Shown: piece by piece, positions 44,631 through 52,940 of the stretch
Layout of the letters: every line of letters begins with the position of its first letter
Numbering within the stretch: the first letter of the stretch is position 1
Origin: CAZGHS01 sp964525495
GTDB lineage: Bacteria > Patescibacteriota > Microgenomatia > JALYQM01
Reading direction: 5' to 3'
Length of the DNA stretch: 64,000 nucleotides
Assembly: GCA_964525495.1 (NCBI GenBank)
Contig: CAZGHS010000005.1
Span: 21,186 to 85,185, forward strand
The notes under the pieces: generated by a model
Told to the model about the DNA's origin: nothing
Databases searched by the model: none
What the model saw: the letters and a program-made list of their open reading frames with translations, nothing else
Program-made: the position numbers and the translations under genes

Positions 44631-46505
44631 TTAGTATACATCTGATAGCGTGGTAACAATATTTCGAAGCGGTTCACGACCAAACACATACAATTCATTC
44701 ATCGCACGCGTTAGCGCAACGTACAACAAATCATGATTTACTTTCCGCAATTCTCTTCCCAGTTCTGATGAAGTGTCTCCAATTACAAAATATTGTCGAT
44801 CAACTCCTACCAAAAATACTGCATCAAACTCGACACCCTGCGCTTCATTTATAGTCATCATCTTCACATCGGAATTTTCTGCAAATACTTTTCTATAAGC
44901 TTCTAAATACTCATCATTTTTTGCCAAAATTCCCACAACGCCGCCATCGCGCGCTTCGATCAGATCTTCAATCTTCTCGATCTCCATAGCTTTTGTAGTC
45001 AAAACATGTTCCTGTACTTCCTTACCTAGATTCACGCCGTCAGGAATCGTAGTACTAAATCCAACTGATTGAATATATTCCAATATTTGTCGAGTATTAC
45101 GATATACTTTTTGTAAAACAACTTTACGGCCCTCACCAAAAGACTCGCCCACGAGATTCCAGTCTTCAATAGTAAAAGCACGTGTCTTCTGAGCCAGATC
45201 TCCCACGTAGAGCATCGCTTTGGTCTTCTTACTCACACACTGGAGTAAAATTTCGATCTGTTCTTGTAAAAAGTTTTCTGCTTCGTCGACAACAATCAAA
45301 GAATACTGCAAAGGAACTTCCTTAAAAGTTTTTTTGAATTTCATTCCCTTTAATAATTCGTACTCTGCTTTCTGCTCCTTTAGTGCCCCTTCTTGCAAGA
45401 TCGCACACTTGCCCAGGAGGGACAAGTCGAACCGATCAATCACTCGATCGTGCATTTGTCGTGCCCATACTTCCATAAGAGAGGACGAAAAATAAGGGGA
45501 ATAATATTCTGACAAGAACCCAAAAATATCTTTCTGTTGTACGACTTTTTTTTCGGGGACAGCACTAGTGAGTGCTTTGAGAGCACCGTTCTTTGCAAAT
45601 TCATACAGATCTTTTTCGCTCTCATGTGCACCATATTTCTGCACAAAGTGCACATTCTTTAGTCCAAGTTTTTCAATAATCCATTCGTCAAATGTTACAA
45701 TCGTGACTTTTTTAATACCAAGGTCGGGCAGGAGGTTCGAGAAATATGCTTTCGTTGACGCATCCTGTACAAACACAATTATCGAGTGAGCAGGAAACGC
45801 CGTTTCAGTTTCTGGAGCTTGTGTTAGGTACGCAACACGGTGCAACGCCAGTGTAGTCTTACCCGATCCAGCTGGACCCGAGATCAGAAACGATCCCCGC
45901 CAATGCGCACGGATCACTTCGTCTTGAGCCTTTTCCATCTGCTCGACTATTTCCGGCAGGATAAAGTCAGATTTTTTGCGAGCGAGTCGTTCTTGGTACA
46001 CCAATTCGCGAGGCTGACCGATACCTTCCATAGCCATAAATACAATATGGCCGTCTACTATCATGTATTGTTCTTTATAGTTTAAAGATCCGTCGACTGG
46101 ACGATCGTTCAAGTTCATGTAGGTAAATCGGCCAGGAGCTTCAAAGCGCAACCGCGCGATAGGAGTCGTCCAAGATGAAATCGAATCATTTGAAAAAGGA
46201 AATTTACCTATATATCGCACTGTTTCTGCTGAGTCTTTATCAAATTGCAATCGAATTTGGGTGAAGTAAGGCGAGTCCTTTAATTTCTGCAATTCATCCA
46301 GGCGTTTTTTACCTTCTTCAAGCTTTACCTTTTCAACATCCGTATAACCTTCGTCATGTGATCCTTTTTCAGCACCCTTAATCACATCCTCAAAAAACTC
46401 ATTCTGCTCGCGCACTTTAGCAATCTCGTCAACAATATGTGTTTGGACAGTATGTACATGTCGCTGTGCGTGTTCCCGCAGCTCATCTTTTGCAAGCTGA
46501 TCCAT
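44631..46505 (-). CDS. HelD-like UvrD-family ATPase/helicase
   Basis: 624 residues. A helical N-terminal region (about 1-75, Glu/Lys/Gln-rich) is followed by a beta segment with YIGKFPF and the RLRFEAPGRFTYMN stretch that precedes the ATPase in HelD proteins. Walker A GPAGSGKTT lies near residue 212, Walker B IVVDEAENF near 407 and the C-terminal VALTRAMNELYVFG motif near 600. HelD binds RNA polymerase and frees stalled complexes. Start at ATG 46505 is supported by GGAGG 7 bases upstream; a longer frame reaches 46550. Its stop lies inside the promoter of the SGNH gene. Confidence 0.83.
   Translation of the reverse strand: MDQLAKDELREHAQRHVHTVQTHIVDEIAKVREQNEFFEDVIKGAEKGSHDEGYTDVEKVKLEEGKKRLDELQKLKDSPYFTQIRLQFDKDSAETVRYIGKFPFSNDSISSWTTPIARLRFEAPGRFTYMNLNDRPVDGSLNYKEQYMIVDGHIVFMAMEGIGQPRELVYQERLARKKSDFILPEIVEQMEKAQDEVIRAHWRGSFLISGPAGSGKTTLALHRVAYLTQAPETETAFPAHSIIVFVQDASTKAYFSNLLPDLGIKKVTIVTFDEWIIEKLGLKNVHFVQKYGAHESEKDLYEFAKNGALKALTSAVPEKKVVQQKDIFGFLSEYYSPYFSSSLMEVWARQMHDRVIDRFDLSLLGKCAILQEGALKEQKAEYELLKGMKFKKTFKEVPLQYSLIVVDEAENFLQEQIEILLQCVSKKTKAMLYVGDLAQKTRAFTIEDWNLVGESFGEGRKVVLQKVYRNTRQILEYIQSVGFSTTIPDGVNLGKEVQEHVLTTKAMEIEKIEDLIEARDGGVVGILAKNDEYLEAYRKVFAENSDVKMMTINEAQGVEFDAVFLVGVDRQYFVIGDTSSELGRELRKVNHDLLYVALTRAMNELYVFGREPLRNIVTTLSDVY
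44633..44638 (-). promoter_or_regulatory. -10 element of the SGNH/GT2 operon
   Basis: TATACT on the minus strand, overlapping the stop codon of the HelD-like gene and 6 bases before the ATG at 44626. Confidence 0.5.
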
Positions 46506-46591
46506 GAGAGCCTCCGGAGTAAACAGGGGATAAGACTTGCAGCATAGCAAATACGTCGAGATTTAGCAATAAAAGCATTAAAAAACTAACT

Positions 46592-47131
46592 TTAGCAATC
46601 TAATTTTTCAAATACCAAATAGGCAAGTAACGGATAAGCGTATTCATCACACGCAATCATTTTTTTTACTTCATCAATACTCATAAGATGAACAGAATCA
46701 ATATACTCATCTTCATCAAGATTTTGGTTATGAGATTTAACACAATTCTTAGCTAAATACAGATAGCGCTTTGCAGTCGTATACGCTCCGTCAAATCCTG
46801 CTCGCAACAGTGAAATATCATCAGAAGTATAGCCAGTTTCTTCTTGTAACTCGCGAAGTGCCTCAACCTGAGGATCATCTCCGTTGTCCAAACTCCCGGC
46901 TGGGGACTCATAAAAATATTTATCAGGACCAACACGAAATTGTCGTATCAAAATTACTTGATTATCAGGAGTTAAGGCAAAAACATGGCCAAATGGCCCT
47001 TCGTCTTTCAATTCTACCGTTTTCTTCCGCCCGTCTTCACATTCATAAACTCTTTTCTGAACGCGCAGCCCTTTAGAAGAAGTTTCAAAAATAGTTTCAT
47101 TAGAAATCAGTTTCCAGGAAAGATCAGACAT
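46592..47131 (-). CDS. NUDIX hydrolase (ADP-ribose pyrophosphatase-like)
   Basis: 179 residues. The Nudix box is GSLDNGDDPQVEALRELQEE followed by TGY, so the first conserved Glu is Asp here while the catalytic REL-x-EE core is intact. The upstream FGHVFALTPDNQVILIRQFR and YESPAGS segments match ADP-ribose pyrophosphatase-type members. It would hydrolyse nucleoside diphosphates linked to another group, such as ADP-ribose. The start has GGAGG 4 bases upstream and a TATAAT box (47161-47156) further up, divergent from the cyclophilin gene. Confidence 0.87.
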   Translation of the reverse strand: MSDLSWKLISNETIFETSSKGLRVQKRVYECEDGRKKTVELKDEGPFGHVFALTPDNQVILIRQFRVGPDKYFYESPAGSLDNGDDPQVEALRELQEETGYTSDDISLLRAGFDGAYTTAKRYLYLAKNCVKSHNQNLDEDEYIDSVHLMSIDEVKKMIACDEYAYPLLAYLVFEKLDC

Positions 47132-47155
47132 AAAGCCTCCAATATTAATAAGGCG

Positions 47156-47161
47156 ATTATA
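47156..47161 (-). promoter_or_regulatory. -10 element of the NUDIX gene
   Basis: TATAAT on the minus strand, 24 bases before the ATG at 47131, with a GGAGG site between. It is a leadered promoter facing away from the leaderless one at 47178. Confidence 0.45.
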
Positions 47162-47177
47162 TCAAAGCTAAAAGTGA

Positions 47178-47183
47178 TATAAT
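47178..47183 (+). promoter_or_regulatory. -10 element of the cyclophilin lipoprotein gene
   Basis: TATAAT, 7 bases before the ATG at 47191, without Shine-Dalgarno. Confidence 0.5.
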
Positions 47184-47190
47184 TACCTAT

Positions 47191-47820
47191 ATGAAAAATC
47201 TATATTTTCTCTCAACTGTTCTCCTCGTAATGACACTCGCAGCCTGCACACAAAACACACCAGAAACACCATCTGCAGAAAATTCAACTGAAAATATGCA
47301 GACAGAAAATCAAAATAGTACTAATAATTCTGACCAGAAAGTGAATATTATGAAAAAAGCTACAATTGAAACAAACATGGGCAATATTACAATAGAATTC
47401 TATCCAACAGACGCGCCTAAAACAGTCGAAAACTTCCAGAAACTCGCATCAAGCGGTTTCTATAACAATGTCGTCTTCCACCGCGTTATCAAAGGCTTCA
47501 TGATCCAAGGTGGCGACCCAACAGGTACAGGAACAGGTGGTCCAGGCTACAAATTCAATGATGAAATTAATAAAACCAGCGATTTATACAAAACAGGCTA
47601 TAAAAAAGGTGTTGTGGCAATGGCAAATGCAGGTCCAAACACCAACGGAAGTCAGTTCTTTATAATGCACGCAGACTACCCACTCCCACCTAGTTATACA
47701 ATCTTCGGAAGAGTTGTCGAAGGACTAGATGTTGTAGATAAAATTGCAAATTCGCCAACTGATCCGAGCGATAAGCCTGTCACAGCAGTGACAATGAAAT
47801 CAGTTAAGCTTTCTGACTAA
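47191..47820 (+). CDS. Lipoprotein cyclophilin-type peptidyl-prolyl isomerase
   Basis: 209 residues. A lipoprotein signal ends in T-L-A-A-C, then an Asn/Glu/Ser-rich tether to about residue 52. The cyclophilin domain has FYPTDAPKTVENFQKLAS, VVFHRVIKGFMIQGGDP (catalytic Arg and Gln-containing motif), GVVAMANAGPNTNGSQFFI and FGRVVEGLDVVDKIA. It should catalyse cis-trans isomerisation of prolyl bonds outside the membrane. That would suit the Pro-rich secreted proteins of this locus, though this link is inference. Confidence 0.93.
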   Translation: MKNLYFLSTVLLVMTLAACTQNTPETPSAENSTENMQTENQNSTNNSDQKVNIMKKATIETNMGNITIEFYPTDAPKTVENFQKLASSGFYNNVVFHRVIKGFMIQGGDPTGTGTGGPGYKFNDEINKTSDLYKTGYKKGVVAMANAGPNTNGSQFFIMHADYPLPPSYTIFGRVVEGLDVVDKIANSPTDPSDKPVTAVTMKSVKLSD

Positions 47821-47826
47821 CTCGTG

Positions 47827-47832
47827 TATAAT
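47827..47832 (+). promoter_or_regulatory. -10 element of the GT4/flippase/GT2 operon
   Basis: TATAAT, 8 bases before the ATG at 47841; TTAAGC 17 bases upstream is a weak -35. No Shine-Dalgarno. Confidence 0.45.
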
Positions 47833-47840
47833 CGTAGCTA

Positions 47841-48896
47841 ATGAAGGTTGCAATTGACGTATCTCCACTCAGTTCAGGTCATGCCGTGCGTGGTATAGGA
47901 TTCTATACAAAATCACTCGTTGAAGGGCTACAATCCCGAAATGATGGCAATGAATACAATCTAGTCGAGTCAGAGGTAGAAATCGATGCAATTAAACCAG
48001 ACCTCATTCACTATCCTTTTTACGATCTATTTTTTCCAACCGCCCCAGATCGTAAAAATATACCAGTGATCGTAACCCTTCACGATGTTACTCCACTCGT
48101 ATTGCCCGAACTCTTTCCTAAAGGAATCAAAGGTTGGTGGAATCTCCGACAACAACTCAAAAAACTAAAAAAAATGGACGGTGTTATCACGGACTCCGAA
48201 TGTTCTAAGCGCGACATCCATTCGTTATGCAACATTTCGAAAGAAAAAATAGAAACTGTCTATCTTGCCTGCGATCCAACATATAAACCAGAAACAAATA
48301 CCCAGAAGCTCGAAGAAGTAAAACGAAAATATAACCTTCCAGAAAAATATTGTATAAAAGTAGGAGATATAAATAAGCACAAGAACTTCAGAGTATTATT
48401 TGATGCGCTTACTCGATTGCCAGATGTACATTTAATTCTAGTCGGCAAAGCGCTCGATGAAAAAAGTCCGTTAGTACCAGAACTAAAAGAAATCGTAGAA
48501 GATATTCAAGCCTTTGGTTTACAGAACCGAGTGCACAGGTTAGGATTCGTTCCGACTGAAGATATGAATGCACTTTATTCACTTGCCCGCTGCACCGTCC
48601 AGAACTCGTTGTATGAAGGGTTCGGATTAACAGCACTCGAATCTATGACATGTGGCACCCCTGTGATCGTAGGCAGCACAGGAAGCCAACCAGAAGTAGT
48701 TGGAACTGCTGGGATACTAATTAATCCAGAAGATGTAACGGAAACAGCAGATGCGATCGAACGTATGTTCAAATTAGAGCAGGACCAGTACGATATACTC
48801 AAACAAAAATCACTTGATCAATCCAAAAAATTCTCAGTACAAAAAATGGTCGACGAAACAGCGCATATATATGAAAAATTTAAACCAATACATTAA
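47841..48896 (+). CDS. Family 4 glycosyltransferase
   Basis: 351 residues. GT-B fold: N-terminal MKVAIDVSPLSSGHAVRGIGFYT, then VTLHDVTPLVLPELFP, and a C-terminal donor site with RVHRLGFVPTEDMNALY, SLYEGFGLTALESMTCGTP (E-x7-E motif) and VVGTAGILINPED. The architecture matches mannosyl-type GT4 enzymes of the cytoplasmic face. First gene of a three-gene operon; its end overlaps the flippase start by 26 bases. Confidence 0.9.
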   Translation: MKVAIDVSPLSSGHAVRGIGFYTKSLVEGLQSRNDGNEYNLVESEVEIDAIKPDLIHYPFYDLFFPTAPDRKNIPVIVTLHDVTPLVLPELFPKGIKGWWNLRQQLKKLKKMDGVITDSECSKRDIHSLCNISKEKIETVYLACDPTYKPETNTQKLEEVKRKYNLPEKYCIKVGDINKHKNFRVLFDALTRLPDVHLILVGKALDEKSPLVPELKEIVEDIQAFGLQNRVHRLGFVPTEDMNALYSLARCTVQNSLYEGFGLTALESMTCGTPVIVGSTGSQPEVVGTAGILINPEDVTETADAIERMFKLEQDQYDILKQKSLDQSKKFSVQKMVDETAHIYEKFKPIH

Positions 48897-50238
48897 TATA
48901 TTAAAATCCGATCCTATTGCGCGTGGATCAGCAATACTTTTTGTAGGATCATTCGTAGTCAACATATTCAGCTATATTTATAACCTTATCATAGGGCGTA
49001 TGTTGGGACCCGTACTGTATGGTGAATATCTCTCCCTTATAACAATCGTATATCTCGTGAGCATACCGTTTGGAACTGTCCAAACGATCGTCATTAAGTA
49101 TGTATCACAACTTAATTCACAAAACGAGTCACAAAAAATCAAAATATTACTTATCATGTTGACTAAATACATAACCATTTTTGCTTCGATAGTAAGTATC
49201 GTGTTGATCCTTACAACACCTGTAATCAGCAACTTCCTGAAAATTGACGACATCCCAGCAATCGTTCTTATGGGAATTACATTCACAGCCTTCACAGTTC
49301 CAACAGTATTAGTATCTGCCTTTAACGGTCTTGAGAGATTTCTCGAGGGAACTGTGATCAACGGAGTTGCATTAATTTTCCGTATAGTTATGTCAATCCT
49401 AGCAATCGGTTTAGGATTCGGTGTGGGAGGAGTATTTGGCGCATTGATTGTAGGATCAATGTTTGGGTATGGGTTGCTGTGGTACTATCTTAATAAATAT
49501 TTGGACTCAGCAAGTCATAAAAGAAATTTAATAACAAAAATAAATTCATTTTTTAGAAGACTTGCTGCAGGGACAACAAACGAAATAACTTCCCTCAAAG
49601 AAGACATAATTAAATTTACTATTCCTGCTGTCATCTCAACTATCGGGATTGCTGCTATCACCCAAGTTGATATAATCTTTGCCAAAGCTTTTTTCTCGCC
49701 AGAGGACGCAGGAATATATAGTTCATTAGCAATCATCGGCAAAGTAATTCCATTTTTTACAATTCCACTACTCACCGCACTATTTCCTCAACTTGTCGCA
49801 AAAGTTACACGCAAGGAAAATTTTCTAAAACCTTTTTATGCAATTTTAGGAATCATTACCGTCGCTTCATTATGTTTATCAATATTTTATTTTATTTTTC
49901 CAGAGTTCATAATAAACATGTTTTTTGGAAAACAGTATATGAACGCCGTACCATACATAGGATTATTCGGTCTTTTCCAGACAGTGTATGCAATTATGAA
50001 TGCCTATGTGAATTTTTTCCTAGCCATCGGAAAAAACAAACTGGCTGCACAAGCTATTGTGGCTGTAATTCTTCAATCATTTCTCATAATGATATTTCAC
50101 AAATCACTTTATGATTTAATATTAGTGTCACTTTGTGTATGTGCGTTGTTCACAATATACTATAGTGTATGTACATTACAACTGGCGTATAATACAAAAA
50201 AAATATCGCATGAACCAATCAAAAAAAATATCATATAG
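48871..50238 (+). CDS. Wzx-type oligosaccharide flippase
   Basis: 455 residues with about twelve to fourteen hydrophobic helices. The N-terminal ARGSAILFVGSFVVNIFSY and GRMLGPVLYGEY match the polysaccharide-biosynthesis MOP family that flips lipid-linked oligosaccharides across the membrane. ATG 48871 is preferred to the upstream in-frame start at 48814 because it gives the usual short cytoplasmic lead and less overlap with the GT4 gene. It provides a route for lipid-linked glycans made by the cytoplasmic GT2/GT4 enzymes. Confidence 0.86.
   Translation: MKNLNQYINILKSDPIARGSAILFVGSFVVNIFSYIYNLIIGRMLGPVLYGEYLSLITIVYLVSIPFGTVQTIVIKYVSQLNSQNESQKIKILLIMLTKYITIFASIVSIVLILTTPVISNFLKIDDIPAIVLMGITFTAFTVPTVLVSAFNGLERFLEGTVINGVALIFRIVMSILAIGLGFGVGGVFGALIVGSMFGYGLLWYYLNKYLDSASHKRNLITKINSFFRRLAAGTTNEITSLKEDIIKFTIPAVISTIGIAAITQVDIIFAKAFFSPEDAGIYSSLAIIGKVIPFFTIPLLTALFPQLVAKVTRKENFLKPFYAILGIITVASLCLSIFYFIFPEFIINMFFGKQYMNAVPYIGLFGLFQTVYAIMNAYVNFFLAIGKNKLAAQAIVAVILQSFLIMIFHKSLYDLILVSLCVCALFTIYYSVCTLQLAYNTKKISHEPIKKNII
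50188..50193 (+). promoter_or_regulatory. Possible internal -10 element before the GT2 gene
   Basis: TATAAT inside the 3' end of the flippase gene, 16 bases before the ATG at 50210. It may allow separate transcription; no good -35 was seen. Confidence 0.3.
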
Positions 50239-51013
50239 ACTATCAGTAATTATCCCTGCATATAAGCAGGAAAAAACAATTATAGAGGATTTAGAGAATA
50301 TTCAGTCAATCTTGAACCAATTACGCTACGATTATGAAATGATAATAGTAAACGATGGTTCGCCTGATAAAACAAAAGAAAAAATAGAAGATTTTATAGA
50401 AAAAACAGCATCACCTAAATCAAAGGCAAAAATTATATCCTACGAAAAAAACCAAGGCAAAGGTCATGCCGTACGTATCGGAATCTCCAAAGCAGAAGGA
50501 GCGTATATTGCTTTCATAGATTCTGGAATGGATCTTAATCCCAATGGTCTATCGATGCTGCTCGAACATATGGAATGGTATAAAGCAGATATAATAGTAG
50601 GTTCCAAAAGGCATCCAGCATCCAAAGTACAATATCCACTAATACGCCGTATTTACAGCCTTGGGTATCAGATATTTTGCTCACTATTATTCGGATTAAA
50701 CATTAAAGATACACAAACCGGGCTGAAGATATTTAAAAGGGAGGTCATACAGGACGTAATGCCTCGCTTATTGATAAAAAAGTGGGCTTTCGATATCGAG
50801 ATGCTTGCTGTTGCTAACCATCTTGGACATACTAAAATTTATGAAGCTCCAATTGAACTTCGGCATATTTTTACAAATTCGAATATTAATAAAAAGGTAG
50901 TGTGGAATATGTTGTGGGATACTGCTGCAGTATTTTATCGAATGCATATTTTGCATTATTACGACAATGCGAACAAAAAAAGCTGGGCATCCAATCTTTC
51001 TGAGCCGAAGTAG
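50210..51013 (+). CDS. Family 2 glycosyltransferase, dolichyl-phosphate-sugar synthase-like
   Basis: 267 residues. The GT-A domain has YRLSVIIPAYKQEKTIIED, MIIVNDGSPDKTKE, NQGKGHAVRIGI, IAFIDSGMDLNPNG and DTQTGLKIFKREV, the pattern of DPM1/polyprenyl-phosphate-sugar synthases, although the usual D-A-D is D-S-G here. It would make the polyprenyl-phosphate sugar donor used by GT-C enzymes, linking it to the PMT-like array. It overlaps the flippase gene by 29 bases if the ATG at 50210 is used. Confidence 0.86.
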   Translation: MNQSKKISYRLSVIIPAYKQEKTIIEDLENIQSILNQLRYDYEMIIVNDGSPDKTKEKIEDFIEKTASPKSKAKIISYEKNQGKGHAVRIGISKAEGAYIAFIDSGMDLNPNGLSMLLEHMEWYKADIIVGSKRHPASKVQYPLIRRIYSLGYQIFCSLLFGLNIKDTQTGLKIFKREVIQDVMPRLLIKKWAFDIEMLAVANHLGHTKIYEAPIELRHIFTNSNINKKVVWNMLWDTAAVFYRMHILHYYDNANKKSWASNLSEPK

Positions 51014-51018
51014 TAGTT

Positions 51019-51777
51019 TTACAATATACCCTTCCGTCGCCAATAGTGAGTATGAGCAAGAGAGAAAGCTCCATCTACAGCAAGAGTTTGTCCCGTAATA
51101 TATCCAGACTTGTCAGAAGCAAGAAACACCATTGCATTTCCTACATCCTCAGGAGATCCTAAATAACCCCGTGGGACCTGTTGCGAAGACTTATCTTCAA
51201 GATTCCAAATATCAATAGCTCCAGGAGCAACACCATTTACACGAATGCCGTATTCAGCCAGTTCCAAAGCTGAATCCTTAATAAACATTTCAAGTGCAGC
51301 TTTTGAAGAAGAATAAGCAGGTCGCAGTATTGTAACCTTACTGTGAGTGGATGTAGTAAAAAGAATTGAGCCTGCAATTTGTTTATCAATCATAACACCA
51401 ACAACTTTTTGTGTTAAGAAAAAAGGGCCAATCAGATTTGTGTAATACACTTGCTCAATTTCTTCACGAGTAAGATCTAAAAGACCTTTTCCTGCGCTCA
51501 TTCCTGCGTTATTTACTAATATATCTATTCGTCCATATTCTGACATCACCATATCTACCAATGCAGTCGTTGCATCATAATCACGGACATCGCATTGTAC
51601 ACAAGAAACTGAGCCTCCAAATGTTTCCATTTCCGATCGAACTTCATCAAACAAAGTCGGATCAATATCCGAGATTACGACGTGCGCACCTTCTCGTGCC
51701 ATTGCTTTTGCAATTCCCCGGCCAATTCCTCGAACCGCTCCTGTTACTATTACAACTTTATCCGCCAATGTCTTCAT
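51019..51777 (-). CDS. Short-chain dehydrogenase/reductase
   Basis: 252 residues. Rossmann motif VTGAVRGIGRG, acidic VISDIDP that would favour NAD(H), NNAG (LVNNAGMSAG), catalytic Ser in FTTSTHSK and Y-S-S-S-K in the YxxxK position. C-terminal YLGSPEDVGNAMVFLASD is typical. Substrate unknown; a sugar or polyol is possible given the context. ATG 51777 is chosen because TACAAT lies 6 bases upstream. Confidence 0.9.
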   Translation of the reverse strand: MKTLADKVVIVTGAVRGIGRGIAKAMAREGAHVVISDIDPTLFDEVRSEMETFGGSVSCVQCDVRDYDATTALVDMVMSEYGRIDILVNNAGMSAGKGLLDLTREEIEQVYYTNLIGPFFLTQKVVGVMIDKQIAGSILFTTSTHSKVTILRPAYSSSKAALEMFIKDSALELAEYGIRVNGVAPGAIDIWNLEDKSSQQVPRGYLGSPEDVGNAMVFLASDKSGYITGQTLAVDGAFSLAHTHYWRRKGIL

Positions 51778-51783
51778 GTCCAG

Positions 51784-51789
51784 ATTGTA
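51784..51789 (-). promoter_or_regulatory. -10 element of the SDR gene
   Basis: TACAAT on the minus strand, 6 bases before the ATG at 51777, back to back with the promoter at 51813 in a 47-base divergent gap. Confidence 0.45.
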
Positions 51790-51812
51790 ACACAATATAA
51801 AGCAGATTCAGA

Positions 51813-51818
51813 TATAAT
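51813..51818 (+). promoter_or_regulatory. -10 element of the GT4/GT2 pair
   Basis: TATAAT, 6 bases before the ATG at 51825, without Shine-Dalgarno. Confidence 0.5.
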
Positions 51819-51824
51819 GGTCTT

Positions 51825-52940
51825 ATGAAAGTTTTGTGGTTATCATGGAAAGACATAACGCACCCAGATTCGGGCGGTGCAGAGATGTCAGGTCTAGAGC
51901 ATGCCAAGGCATGGACACAAGCAGGTCATTCTGTACACTGGGTAAGTACAGGATACACAAACAGCAAACAACAGGAAGTCGTAGATGGAATAGTATACGA
52001 GCATATAGGCTCAAAGTGGATGTGGTATCTGGGAGTCATCCATATACTCATGGCATACAAATATATAACGCAATGGAAAAATGAATATGATTTCATAGTC
52101 GACGAAATACATGGGCCACCGCTGCTCACACCACTCTACGCAAAAAAGCCAAAAATAGTAATTATTCATGAAGTAGCAGGGGATATCTGGAAAAAAACAG
52201 TCCCTTTTCCAATCAGCTGGATTGCGCAACACATCGTCGAGCCATTCTTTTTTAAAGCATACACAAAAGTTCCCTTCATAGTAGGCGCGCAGACAACTAA
52301 AGACGACCTTATCAAGGTTGGTATATCAGAGCAAAATATAACCCTCATTCCATACGGAGTCACTATTCCCATACAGAAAACAAATTATCCCAAAGAGGTA
52401 ACACCAACACTAATTTTCTTAAGCAGTCTACGCCCTATCAAAGGGTTTGATCGAGTTTATGAAGCATTTAAATCAATTCAAAAGGAAATCCCGGAAATAA
52501 AACTCTGGGTAGTAGGGGATGATTCCCTTCCTTACGGACAAAAGTTAAAGCAAAAAGTATTACGAGAAAATAAAAACGTAATTTTTAATGGAAAAGTTTC
52601 CCAAGAAGAAAAGTTTGAGCTTCTACAGCGAGCACATATATTAACTCATGGATCATATAAAGAAGGATGGGGACTAGTAGTAATCGAGTCTAATGCAGTC
52701 GGCACACCAGCTGTTGTATTTGATGCAGCAGGCTTAAGAAATAGTATAATAAGTGACAAAACAGGGTATCTAGCTCGTTCGGAAAGAGAGTTCTGTGGTT
52801 ACATAGTTGAATTACTTAACAACACAGAAAAATATACTAAAATGCAGCAGGATGCCAAGGTTTGGAGTAAGCAGTTCTCTTGGGGAAATTCGACTGCTCA
52901 ATCATTACAAATTATTAGTAAGATGCTAAATTCGAAATGA
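51825..52940 (+). CDS. Family 4 glycosyltransferase
   Basis: 371 residues. N-terminal KVLWLSWKDITHPDSGGAEM is a typical GT4 acceptor-site start. IIHEVAGDIW lies mid-protein, and the donor site is SYKEGWGLVVIESNAVGTP with VVFDAAGLRNSI. Cytoplasmic, adding a sugar to a lipid-linked acceptor. The stop overlaps the next start (ATGA), so the two genes are coupled. Confidence 0.9.
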   Translation: MKVLWLSWKDITHPDSGGAEMSGLEHAKAWTQAGHSVHWVSTGYTNSKQQEVVDGIVYEHIGSKWMWYLGVIHILMAYKYITQWKNEYDFIVDEIHGPPLLTPLYAKKPKIVIIHEVAGDIWKKTVPFPISWIAQHIVEPFFFKAYTKVPFIVGAQTTKDDLIKVGISEQNITLIPYGVTIPIQKTNYPKEVTPTLIFLSSLRPIKGFDRVYEAFKSIQKEIPEIKLWVVGDDSLPYGQKLKQKVLRENKNVIFNGKVSQEEKFELLQRAHILTHGSYKEGWGLVVIESNAVGTPAVVFDAAGLRNSIISDKTGYLARSEREFCGYIVELLNNTEKYTKMQQDAKVWSKQFSWGNSTAQSLQIISKMLNSK

